Shown in pieces: positions 20,209 through 29,400 of a stretch of 64,000 bases of DNA. The stretch's first letter is position 1; every line of letters starts with the position of its first letter. Source of the DNA: Pseudomonadota bacterium (GTDB lineage Bacteria > Myxococcota_A > Polyangia > Haliangiales > Haliangiaceae). The notes under the pieces were generated by a model. It saw only the letters and a program-made list of their open reading frames with translations, was not told the origin of the DNA and did no database searches. The position numbers and the translations under genes are program-made. The stretch is from positions 19,753 through 83,752 of the forward strand of contig JAEYYV010000184.1 of NCBI GenBank assembly GCA_023428295.1, read 5' to 3'.

Positions 20209-21785
20209 CGCAGCACCGCGCTCTTCGTGAGGATCTCGCGCTGACCAGCGGTGACCTCGGTGCCGCCGAACTCGGAGAAGAACATGAGGTTCGTCGTCTC
20301 GCGACCCGGCTCGGGATCGGTGTCGGCGATGCCGTCGCGCCAGTTCGGATGCTCTTGCACCTCGAGCTCGACGTTGTGATAGAGGCCCATGTAGCGCGCG
20401 ACCTCGTGGGCGGTCAGGCGCGCGAACTGTCCCCACGATCGATAGCAAAGCGTGTCGACGCCGATCGCGATGCCCGACTGGCGCGAGCCTGCGAGCCCCC
20501 CCGGGCCGGGATTGGGAGCGATCGCTTGTAGACCGACGGGCGAGATCGACCGCACGAAGTAGATGTCGATGCCGCGCGGGTTCGTGCCGAGCGAGAACAG
20601 CGCGGGCGCATCGTCGACGGAGAGCGCGTCGAGATCCGGGTGATCGCGGCGATCGCTGTACGAGAGGTTGCCGAGCGCGACGCCCGCACCGGCGAAGATC
20701 GTGCGCAGCTCGCCGAGGAACGTGGTCTGAAAGAACGGCGCTTCTTGTGCGCGCATCGCGTCGAGCACGCCGCCGAACGAGTCCTGGCAAGGATGGTCGG
20801 CGAGATCGAGGAAGTGAAACCGCAGATCGAGGTTCACCGCCGTGTCCATCTTGAGGATCGCGGTGACGCGCGGGATCGCCGAGCCGACGAGGCCATTCGT
20901 GCGGAACGACGAGGTCGCGATGCGATACGCGCCGGGCTCGAGCTTCGCCGTGGTGCTCGATGGAATCTGCAGCACCGATTGTCCGGGCTCGGGCAGATGA
21001 CGCAGCCGGTTCGCGAAGAACTCCTCGACGGACTTCGTCGAGTTGCAGCGTGCATCCATGGGCCCCTGCACGACGCACGGCTTCGCGTAGCTTGGATCGT
21101 CGACCTCGTCACTCGGCGACCACACCGTGCGCGCCCCGACGAGCTGCGAGGTGTCGTCGACGCGAAACACGACGGTCGCCGATCGCGCACCCGACGGCAC
21201 GGGAAGCAAGATCTCGGTCTCCACGCTCGACGTGGGAATGGACCACACGATGTTGCCCGAGCTCGGCAAGCACGCATCGAACAGCTGGCCGTTGCTCGGC
21301 GCGGCGACACGCGGGGTGGTCATGCACGTGGTGCCGGCGTTGCAGTCGCGCGTCTCGGTGCACAGATCCACGCAGCGACCGAGCGCGCACGTTCCATTGC
21401 GACACTCGCTGTCGATCGTGCACTCGGCGTTCGGCGGCTTGCTGCTACTGTTCTGCGTGGTGCAACTCGCGAGGAGTCGCTTGTTGTCGTCGACGCTGGT
21501 GCCGTTGTTGATCTGGCACGACAGGCCGGGCGCGCAGTCGACCTCGCTGTGGCACGCGTCACCATTCTCGCCGCTCGCGAGCACGCAGAGGCCGTCACTC
21601 GTGCACGCGTAGCCATCGCCACACTCGGGTGCGCGTTGGCAGCGCGGAACGCAGACGTTGGCAACGCATTGGAGAGCGTTGTCACACGCTCCGTTGTTGG
21701 CGCAGGGATCACCGATGTCACCTGCGCTGCCGGGGCATCCCGCGAGCGCGATGGTGATCAGCAGGAGAAAACTACGCGACAGCAT
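20205..21785 (-). CDS. Cys-rich lipoprotein with degenerate metzincin-like motif
   Basis: 526 aa. Lipobox at ALAGC, then about 170 residues of Cys-rich modules (CANNGACDNALQC, CGDGYACTSDGLC, CTIDSECRNGTC). The C-terminal half carries AHEVARYMGLYH, which fits the metzincin zinc site HExxHxxGxxH except that the second His is Arg; a Met-turn-like NLMFFSE follows about 37 residues on. This reads as a pappalysin/astacin-like fold that may have lost or changed its metal. It is the first gene of the probable operon that includes the HEAT protein and kinase. The ATG at 21785 is preferred; the longer frame overlaps the divergent OMP gene. Confidence 0.8.
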   Translation of the reverse strand: MLSRSFLLLITIALAGCPGSAGDIGDPCANNGACDNALQCVANVCVPRCQRAPECGDGYACTSDGLCVLASGENGDACHSEVDCAPGLSCQINNGTSVDDNKRLLASCTTQNSSSKPPNAECTIDSECRNGTCALGRCVDLCTETRDCNAGTTCMTTPRVAAPSNGQLFDACLPSSGNIVWSIPTSSVETEILLPVPSGARSATVVFRVDDTSQLVGARTVWSPSDEVDDPSYAKPCVVQGPMDARCNSTKSVEEFFANRLRHLPEPGQSVLQIPSSTTAKLEPGAYRIATSSFRTNGLVGSAIPRVTAILKMDTAVNLDLRFHFLDLADHPCQDSFGGVLDAMRAQEAPFFQTTFLGELRTIFAGAGVALGNLSYSDRRDHPDLDALSVDDAPALFSLGTNPRGIDIYFVRSISPVGLQAIAPNPGPGGLAGSRQSGIAIGVDTLCYRSWGQFARLTAHEVARYMGLYHNVELEVQEHPNWRDGIADTDPEPGRETTNLMFFSEFGGTEVTAGQREILTKSAVLR

Positions 21786-21807
21786 CGAAACGATGGGAAT
21801 CCTAGGC

Positions 21808-21836
21808 CCGATGGAAGGCGAGGCCGAGTATATAAT
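21808..21836 (+). promoter_or_regulatory. Candidate promoter for the outer-membrane protein gene
   Basis: A perfect -10 hexamer TATAAT is at 21831-21836, 24 bp before the ATG of the next gene. The -35 position (about 21808-21813) does not match consensus, so an extended or alternative sigma recognition is possible. The site is in the 75-bp gap between divergent genes. Confidence 0.4.
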
Positions 21837-21860
21837 GTCGCGTCTTTCGGGGAGACCAAC

Positions 21861-22664
21861 ATGCGGTTTGGCTTGAACGAGCTTTGCTTGGGTGCGCTGA
21901 CCACCTGCGTCGTATCCACCGCGGCGTGGGCGCAATCGCCCGTCCTCGACGGTGAGACCAAGGAATCCACGGGGACGCCCACCGAGGCGCAACTCGATCC
22001 GACGTTGAATCAAACGCCGACCGAAGCACCCGTCGAGTACGGCGTGGGCATTCGCCTTCGCAACGTGCGCGTTCCCAAGGCGATCCTCGAGCTGTTCGTC
22101 GATCGCGCAGCGGGTGGCGCATCGAACTTCGGTTACGGCCTCGAGCTGGTTCGGCGTCGCGGCACCGTGGAGCTACAGCTCGGCTTCGAGTTCGAGCATC
22201 TTCAGGTTGGTGAAGGCGTGTGGATCAACCGCGGCGAGAACGTCGCGATCGGCGATCAAGCGGACTACATCCTGTCGCCTGAGCACGCACCCGGAAACGC
22301 GCAGCTCGGTTGGTTCACCATCGAGTTCACGTTCGTGAACCACAGCGAGATCAACAAGAACGTCTCGATCCGCTACGGCGGTGGCGCAGGCCTCGGCATC
22401 CTCACGGGCGATCTCTATCGCTTCGACGTGCAGTGCGGCGCGGGCGCGACCAACGCGAACCCCGCGCCGGGCTGCGTCCCCGTGCAACGCGGTGGTACGG
22501 GTGCCGGCAGCGGTCCCGTGAAGTACGACCTGCCGCCGGTGTTCCCCGTCGTGAACGCGATCATCGGCGTGCAGATCAAGCCGATCGACAAGATGGTCAT
22601 CAACATCGAAGGCGGTCTGCGCACGGCGCCGTTCTTCGGTGGGACCGTCGGCTACTTCTTCTGA
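21861..22664 (+). CDS. Probable outer-membrane beta-barrel protein
   Basis: 267 aa with a signal peptide (cleaved after AAWAQ). The mature protein opens with a Thr/Pro/Glu-rich stretch, then alternating amphipathic strands (YGVGIRLRNVRVP, TVELQLGFEFEHL, WFTIEFTFVNHSE, SIRYGGGAGLG, MVINIEGGLRTAP). It ends in aromatic GYFF, as expected for BAM-inserted barrels. The motif VRVPKAILELFVDRA with 'FGYGLELVRRRG' is typical of myxobacterial OMPs of unknown function. The ribosome site GGGGAGA lies five bases upstream. It is divergent from the metzincin-like lipoprotein gene and followed closely by selB. Confidence 0.8.
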   Translation: MRFGLNELCLGALTTCVVSTAAWAQSPVLDGETKESTGTPTEAQLDPTLNQTPTEAPVEYGVGIRLRNVRVPKAILELFVDRAAGGASNFGYGLELVRRRGTVELQLGFEFEHLQVGEGVWINRGENVAIGDQADYILSPEHAPGNAQLGWFTIEFTFVNHSEINKNVSIRYGGGAGLGILTGDLYRFDVQCGAGATNANPAPGCVPVQRGGTGAGSGPVKYDLPPVFPVVNAIIGVQIKPIDKMVINIEGGLRTAPFFGGTVGYFF

Positions 22665-22688
22665 TCGCCTCGCTCGTCGCGTGATCGC

Positions 22689-24584
22689 GTGATCGTTCTC
22701 GGCACCGCAGGTCACATCGATCACGGCAAGACGTCGCTCGTTCGAGCGCTCACGGGCATCGACACCGATCGCCTGCCCGTCGAGAAAGCGCGCGGCATCA
22801 CCACGGAGCTCGGGTTCGCGCACTTGGTGTTGCCGGTCGCCGGCGCCGAGCAACGCGTCGCGGTGGTCGACGTGCCGGGCCACGAGCGCTTCGTGAAGTC
22901 GATGGTCGCGGGCGCCACGGGTATCGACATCGTCGTCCTCGTCGTCGCCGCCGACGAAGGCGTGATGCCGCAGACGCGCGAGCACCTCGAGATCTGCGAT
23001 TTGCTCGGCGTGCGCCGCGGTGTCGTCGCGGTGACGAAGTCGGATCTCGTGGACGCAGAGATGCTCGAGCTCGCGAGCGACGACATTCGCGCCACGCTCG
23101 CGCAGACGGTGCTCGCCGACGCGCCGATCATTCCCTGCTCGCCCAAGACCGGCGCGGGCCTCGACGCACTTCGCGCGGCGCTCGCCACCGCGATCGCGTC
23201 GCTACCTCCGCGCGAGTCCACGGGCGTGTTCCGCTTGCCCATCGATCGCGTGTTCACGGTGAAGGGCTTCGGCACCGTCGTCACCGGCACCGTCCTCGGC
23301 GGCTCGATCTCCGTCGGAGACTCGCTCGAGGTCATCCCCACAGAGCTGTCGACCAAGGTGCGCGGCATCGAAGTGCACGGCGCGTCCGTCGAGCGCGCCT
23401 CGGCCGGCCAACGCGCCGCGATCAATCTGCACGCGCTCGCCGTCGAGCAGCTCGATCGCGGTGACATGCTCGTGCGCCCCGCCGAAGTCGCCGCCTCGCA
23501 CATCCTCGATGTCGAGCTGCGCTATCTCGCTACCGCCCCCGGCCCACTCGGTCCTCGCTCCAAGGTGCTCCTGCACCACGCGACGAGCCAATCGCTCGCC
23601 ACGCTCGCGCTCGTCGGCGCTACCGAGCTCGCCCCCGGGGCCACCGCGATCGCGCAGCTCCGCCTCGCAGCGGACACGCCCATCGGCGCACTGCCCGGCG
23701 ATCGGTTCATCCTGCGCGGCTTCATCGCCACCGCCACGCACGGCACCACCATCGGCGGCGGCACCATCGTGCGCGTGATGGCCCCGCGTGCACGTCGCGG
23801 CTCGAACCACGCGGCCACCGTCGCCGCCCTCGCTGCCGCCAAGCTCGAGCAGCGCATCGCGCTCGAGGTCCGCTCCACCTCCGCCGCTGGCGTCTCGACC
23901 GCCGATCTCGTCCAGCGCACGGGCATCGCCGCCGACACGCTCGCGCCTCTGCTCGTCGTCCTCGTCGAGAAGGGAGAGCTCGTTCGCGTCGACGACCGCT
24001 ACCTGCACGCAGCCTCGGTCGCCGAGATCGAGCGCACGCTCATCACGGCCACGAGCGCACCCGACGCTGTACCCGACGGCATCGCCCGCGAAGAGCTTCG
24101 TACGATGCTGCCCACCGCGCTCGCGCATCGCGTGTTCGACGCCATCGTCGACGGCCTCGTGCAGCGTGGCCTCGTCGCCAGCTCGAGCGATCGCCTCACC
24201 AAGCCCGCCGCGAACGCTCCTTCGCTCTCCGCGATCGAGCTGCGCGTCCTCGATCGCCTCGCCGATGGCAAGCTCGAACCTCTTCGCCCCAAGGAGCTCG
24301 CGCCTGCCCTTGGCCTGTCCGACGCGCAGATCAAGGCCGCCCTCGATCGCCTCCTCGCCGCCAAGCTCGTCACCCGTATCAAGCCCGATCTCCTGATGCA
24401 CACCGACGCTGTCGTCGCGATCAAGGCCAAGCTCCTGGCGTTCCTCGATCATCACCAGACGATCGACGCCCAGCAGTGGAAAGAGCTGACCAACGCGAGT
24501 CGCAAGTTCACCATCCCGCTCGCCGAGTACTTCGACGCCGAGAAGGTCACGCTCCGCATCGGTGACGTACGACGCCGCCGGTAG
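22689..24584 (+). CDS. selB: Selenocysteine-specific elongation factor SelB
   Basis: GTPase that brings Sec-tRNA to UGA codons with a SECIS element; 631 aa, normal length. The start is a GTG. G1 is GHIDHGKT (residues 8-15), G3 is DVPGHE, G4 is TKSD; the SelB-type switch region is DRLPVEKARGITTELGFAHL. Domains II-III follow (VKGFGTVVTGTVLGGSISVG), then C-terminal winged-helix repeats for SECIS binding (ELAPALGLSDAQIKAALDRL). selA, selC, selD and an obvious selenoprotein gene are not in the window. It starts 24 bp after the OMP gene. Confidence 0.93.
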   Translation: MIVLGTAGHIDHGKTSLVRALTGIDTDRLPVEKARGITTELGFAHLVLPVAGAEQRVAVVDVPGHERFVKSMVAGATGIDIVVLVVAADEGVMPQTREHLEICDLLGVRRGVVAVTKSDLVDAEMLELASDDIRATLAQTVLADAPIIPCSPKTGAGLDALRAALATAIASLPPRESTGVFRLPIDRVFTVKGFGTVVTGTVLGGSISVGDSLEVIPTELSTKVRGIEVHGASVERASAGQRAAINLHALAVEQLDRGDMLVRPAEVAASHILDVELRYLATAPGPLGPRSKVLLHHATSQSLATLALVGATELAPGATAIAQLRLAADTPIGALPGDRFILRGFIATATHGTTIGGGTIVRVMAPRARRGSNHAATVAALAAAKLEQRIALEVRSTSAAGVSTADLVQRTGIAADTLAPLLVVLVEKGELVRVDDRYLHAASVAEIERTLITATSAPDAVPDGIAREELRTMLPTALAHRVFDAIVDGLVQRGLVASSSDRLTKPAANAPSLSAIELRVLDRLADGKLEPLRPKELAPALGLSDAQIKAALDRLLAAKLVTRIKPDLLMHTDAVVAIKAKLLAFLDHHQTIDAQQWKELTNASRKFTIPLAEYFDAEKVTLRIGDVRRRR

Positions 24585-24661
24585 AACCACGTTCCAACTC
24601 GTTCGCTTTCGGCGCGCCAAAACTCACCCAGGTGGCGAACCGGCGGCGGTAAACTCCTCGC

Positions 24662-26359
24662 GTGTTGGACAAGCTTCGTCGTCGGGTCGAGCGTGCGGCA
24701 TTCTTCGCGAAAGTAGTGCGCGCGACCAAGGTCGTCTCGCCGGTTCGTCCCGCGAGCCTCGCGCACTTCGTGAACGAAGCGCGGCAGACGTCGCTCGGAC
24801 CGCATCTCGCGCTGATGTTTCACGCGGCAGCGAATCCCGACAAAGAAGCGCTCGTCGAGTACAGCGACCGAGGCGTTCGTCGACTCACGTGGGGCGAGCT
24901 CGATGCCACGATCAATCGCCTGGCCGGTGCGCTCGTCGCGCGTGGGCTCGGTGGTGGCGGGCGCGTCGCGCTCATGCTGCCGAACGGCATGGAGTACCTG
25001 ATCGCGCAGCAAGCGCTGGCGCGCATCGGCGGCACCGCGGTGCAGATCGGGTACCGCAGCAAGGTCGGCGAGATCGCGTACATCCTCGAGAACGCCGAGC
25101 CAACGGTCACGATCGTTCACGCGGCGTACATCGACGCGATGCGCGGCGCGCGGGCGCAGAGTGGCAAGGGCGGCGCGATGATCGTCGTCGATGGCGACTC
25201 CATCTCGACCACGACCTCGACCACGACCTCGAGCGCGCTGACGGACCACGGTGCGACCGACTGGGCTCGCGCGTTGGCCGAGTCGTCGCCGAACATCCCG
25301 CCGCGCGCGAAGGGTGGCGATGGCGGCGGCGTGATCGTGTACACGAGCGGCACCACCGGGAAGCCCAAGGGTGCGAATCGCGCGTGGAAGAAGACGGGCC
25401 TCGAGTCGGTCGCCGACATGATCCATCAGTGCGGCATGCGCGCCGACGACAGGCACCTCGTGGTGTGTCCTCTCTATCACTCGGCGGCGCCGGCGTTCGT
25501 CGCGATCATGATGTCGCTCGGCGCGACGATCGTGCTCATGAATCACTTCGATCCCGAGGGCTCGCTCTCGATCATCGAGAAGGAGCGGATCACGTGCACC
25601 TTGATGGTGCCGACGATGTTCGTTCGCATCACGAACCTACCGGCAGAGACGCTGCGCAAGTACGACACGTCGTCGCTGCGCTGGATGATGTCGGGCGCAG
25701 CGCCGCTGTCGACAGAGGCCGCGCGTCGCACGATGGAGCACTTCGGTCCGATCCTGTGGAACTTCTACGGCGCCACCGAGACCGGGCTCGTCACGCTCGC
25801 GGGGCCCGGCGATCACCTCACGCGTCCGGGCACGATCGGCAAGCGCATGCGCGGCAACCAGATCCGCTTGCTCGATGACACGGGCAACGACGTGCCGCAG
25901 GGCGAGGTCGGCGAGCTCTTCGCGCGCAACTCCACGATGATCGCGGGCTACCACAAGAACGACGAGGCGACGCGCTCCTCGCAGCGCCAGGGCTTCTTCT
26001 CCGTCGGAGATATGGGCCGCGTCGACGCGGACGGCTACTACTACCTCGAGTCACGCAAGCACGACATGGTGATCTCCGGCGGCGTGAACATCTATCCGCG
26101 CGAGATCGAGGATCACCTGCACACGCATCCATCGATCCTCGAGGCCGCGGTGATCGGCGTGCCCGATCCCGAATGGGGCGAGACGCTGAAGGCGTTCATC
26201 GTCACGCGGAATGGAACGCCGCTCTCGGAGATCGAGGTGATGGACTATTGCCGGCAGCACCTCGCGGACTTCAAGCGTCCACGCAAGGTGACGTTCCTCG
26301 CCGAGCTTCCGCGCAATCCGACGGGCAAGGTCCTCAAGCGCGAGCTTCGCGATCTGTAG
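24662..26359 (+). CDS. AMP-dependent acyl-CoA synthetase
   Basis: 565-aa ANL-superfamily ligase, cytoplasmic, FadD/long-chain or aromatic-acid type. The start is a GTG (VLDKLRRR). The P-loop YTSGTTGKPKGANRAWKKTG, the A5 motif NFYGATETGLVTLAG and the A8-A10 region (KHDMVISGGVNIYPREIE and NPTGKVLKRELRD) are intact, including the catalytic C-terminal Lys. It resembles fatty-acid-CoA ligases of fungal/mycobacterial FadD17 type more than acetyl-CoA synthetases, but the substrate is not predictable. It is convergent with the 1394-aa TPR gene, and the gap holds repeat RF1-A. Confidence 0.92.
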   Translation: MLDKLRRRVERAAFFAKVVRATKVVSPVRPASLAHFVNEARQTSLGPHLALMFHAAANPDKEALVEYSDRGVRRLTWGELDATINRLAGALVARGLGGGGRVALMLPNGMEYLIAQQALARIGGTAVQIGYRSKVGEIAYILENAEPTVTIVHAAYIDAMRGARAQSGKGGAMIVVDGDSISTTTSTTTSSALTDHGATDWARALAESSPNIPPRAKGGDGGGVIVYTSGTTGKPKGANRAWKKTGLESVADMIHQCGMRADDRHLVVCPLYHSAAPAFVAIMMSLGATIVLMNHFDPEGSLSIIEKERITCTLMVPTMFVRITNLPAETLRKYDTSSLRWMMSGAAPLSTEAARRTMEHFGPILWNFYGATETGLVTLAGPGDHLTRPGTIGKRMRGNQIRLLDDTGNDVPQGEVGELFARNSTMIAGYHKNDEATRSSQRQGFFSVGDMGRVDADGYYYLESRKHDMVISGGVNIYPREIEDHLHTHPSILEAAVIGVPDPEWGETLKAFIVTRNGTPLSEIEVMDYCRQHLADFKRPRKVTFLAELPRNPTGKVLKRELRDL

Positions 26360-26393
26360 CTCGCGACCAGCGACTCGACGACTATTTCGTTTG

Positions 26394-26474
26394 GGTCCCC
26401 GGCTCGGGGACTCGCCACCCCAACATCCCTGCGAGCTCGGTTGGTCGGATCGACACCACCGAGCTCTGGGGTTA
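26394..26474. repeat. Repeat family RF1, copy A
   Basis: Structured intergenic repeat between convergent genes. It starts with a hairpin (GTCCCC-GGCTC-GGGGAC) and continues with the RF1 core, which includes GAGCTCGGTTGGTCGG and GAGCTCTGGGG. Its last three bases are the TAA stop of the minus-strand TPR gene. The core is nearly identical to the copies at 46448-46541 (opposite orientation) and 46746-46910. Confidence 0.8.
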
Positions 26475-29400
26475 GTCGCGAAGCGTGGTGGCGATCATGC
26501 GCTCCACCTCTTTGCGGCGCGCGCTCATCGGCGGCGGCGGACTCATGCCGAGCCATTGCTCCCAGGCTCTTCGTGCGGTCGCGTTGTCGCCGATCTCGAG
26601 GCTGCGGCGGCCCCATTGAAACAGCGCCTCCGCGTACCAAGGAGGCAGCGGCGTGTTGTTCTTCTTCGCCTCTTGGTTCGCGGACTGGACCGCCTTGCCG
26701 TACGCGCTTGCCGCAGCGCGCCCGTCGTCGACGCCTTCCATCGAGTAGATGTCACCGATCAGGTTGTACGTCTCGGGCGTCTGATCGTAGCGCGCGGCGA
26801 GGAGCAGCCACGCGAGCGCGGCCTTCTTGTCCTTGTCGCTCTTCGCGAGGCGGATCGACGCGGCGCCCATGTTGTAGGCGACCTCGGGATCGTTCGGGCG
26901 CAGCTTGTTCGCCTCGATGAGCGGCGGATACGCCTTCTCCATCTCCTTGCGCATGACGAAGAGGCGCCCCAGGCCGAGCTGCGAGCTGAACATCGTCGGG
27001 TCGAGCTTGACGGCGTCTTGGTACGCGCGAATCGCCGCGTCCTGCATCGCCATGTCCTTCTTCGTGATTGCGATGCTCTCGTTCGCGCGACCCGACGCAT
27101 CGAGGTGACGCGCCGTGCGCTCGTACGAGACGGCCTCGATGAACTCGCGCCGTGCTTCGTCGAGGTTGCCGGCCGCGAGCGCTGCTTCGCCGACGAGGTA
27201 GTGGCCGGTCGCGTTGTCGCGCGCTTCCGCGACGATCGCTTTGCCCTGCTCGCCCGCCTCCGCGAACTTCTTGTTGCGCACGTAGTAGAGGCCCGCGTGC
27301 ATGCGAAGCTCGATCGGAACCTCGACGGTGGATCCGTCGGTGGGCTGCGCGAGTAACGTGGCGTAGAGCTCGCCCGCTTTCGCGTCCTTGCCGACGGCTT
27401 CGTACGTGCGCGCGAGCTCCATCGCGAGGTCGACGCGATCCGGTGCCGCCGCTTGCGCCTTCGCGAGCATGTCGAGCGCTTCGCTGCCGCGATCGAGCGC
27501 GCGCAGCACGACGGCGAGCTGGAACATCGCATCGGGATCGTTGGGCCGCGCAGCGATCACCTTCTGGAGCCACGGCTCGGCGAGCGTCGGCTCACCCGCG
27601 TTCTGATACGCGACGCCGAGCGTGAAGGCGAGCGACGGATCCTTCTCGGCCGCCGACGCGAGCGTGGCGAGCAGCTCGTCCGCGCGTGCGCGCAGCGCGG
27701 TCTCGCGCGCGGTGTCCTTTTCGGCCGCGGCGGCTTTGGCCATGTCCGTCAGCTTTGCGATCGCTGCCATCGTCGGCGACAGATCGAGCTCGCCCGCGAG
27801 CTTGGCCGCGGCGGTGTACGCATCGACCGCCGCGTCGTCCTGCTTGCGCGCCTCGAGGATGCGGCCGCGCAAGACGCCGGCGCGCACCTGGAGCAGCGTC
27901 GCGAGAGGCTTCTTGCTCTCCTCGAGTGCCTTGACGAGCGCATCGGCCTCGTCGAGCTGCTTCTCGACGAGCGCGAGCTGCGCCTTCGCGAGCAGCGCCG
28001 GCGGATAGTCTTTCACCTGCACGAGCGCCTGCTCGATCAGCGTCTTCGCTGCATCGCGCTTGCCGTCGGAGAGCTCCACTTCGGCGAGGCTCGTCGTTGC
28101 GGCGATCGCCTTCTTGTCGATCTCGAGCGCCTTGCGATATCGCTCGCGCGCGACGTCGAGACGGCCCGTGCGGCGCGCGGCATCACCCGCGAGGATGTAC
28201 GCGAGCGCCTTCGCGCGTGGGTCCGCGTCTTTGAACTCCTTGGCCGCGATCACGCCGAGGAGATCGGACTCCTGCTGCTGCGACTGGCCGAGCGGAAGCG
28301 CCGCGGCGAGGCCGACCTGCGCCGGAATGTTCTTCTTGTCGACGGCGAGCGCTGCCGTGAAGTCTTCGCGGGCTCCCTCGAGATCGCCTTGGTCGAGCTT
28401 CACGCGTCCCCGCCCGACGAGCGCGAGGAGCTTGGTCGCTGGCGCGTTCGCTGCGATGTCGAACGACTTGATCGCCTCGGCAGGCGCGTTGGCCGCGGTC
28501 TGTGCCCACGCGAGGTACAGCGCGAGCGTGGCGTCCTTCGGAGCCTTCTTGTGGAGGTCCTGCAGCTTCTTCACCGCCGCCGCCGGGTTGGTCGGGATCG
28601 TCTGCAGCGCAGACGCTCGATCGAGCTCGGGTCCCGTGATGCCCGCGCCGAGCGCGTCGTTCAGCTTCTTGCGACCCGCTTGGAAGCGCGCGTCGATGTT
28701 CTTGCCATCGGCGAGCGCTCCAGCGAATGCACCCTCGGCGAAGATGCCCGACGCAGCACCGTGCGTTGGCTCGATCTCGAGCACCTTGCTCGCCGCCATC
28801 TGCGCCGCGCTCCACCGATTGGCGCCGTCGGAGGCGAGCGCCTTACGCGCGCTGGCGAGCTGCTCGTCGATCGTGTTCTGCCGCTCCTGCGCTGCCGCGT
28901 GCCTCTTGTAGAAGAAGAAGCCACCACCGCCCGCTGCGGCGAGGCCCAGTACGAGCCCGAGCACCAGCTTGCGATTGACGGGCTTCTTCGGCGGCTTCGG
29001 CTCGGGCGCCGGTTTCTGCGGCTTTTGCCCGAGTCGCTGGCTGATCGATTGTGTCTCGCGGGGCTCCTCAAGCTCGAGCGGCTCGTCGGCACCGGGACCC
29101 GTGCGCGTCAGCGATGGCAGCGCAGCGCGCTCGCCGGACTTTGCACCCACGGGTGTCTTCGGCGTTCCGATCTTGATCGGCGACTCCTCGAGCTGCTGCG
29201 CGCGCGCACCGGGCGCAGCGCTCGGGGCGGACAGATCGAGATCATCGAACGAGCCGCTCGACGCAGGCTGCCCCGAGGACGCGGGCTGGGTCGCGTGCGT
29301 CGGATACACGGGCGGCGACGACGATGGCTCCTCGAGCTCGAGCTCCGGCGGCGCTTCGTTGGCGAGATCGATCTGCTCGATCGGATCGTCGCCGAGATCG

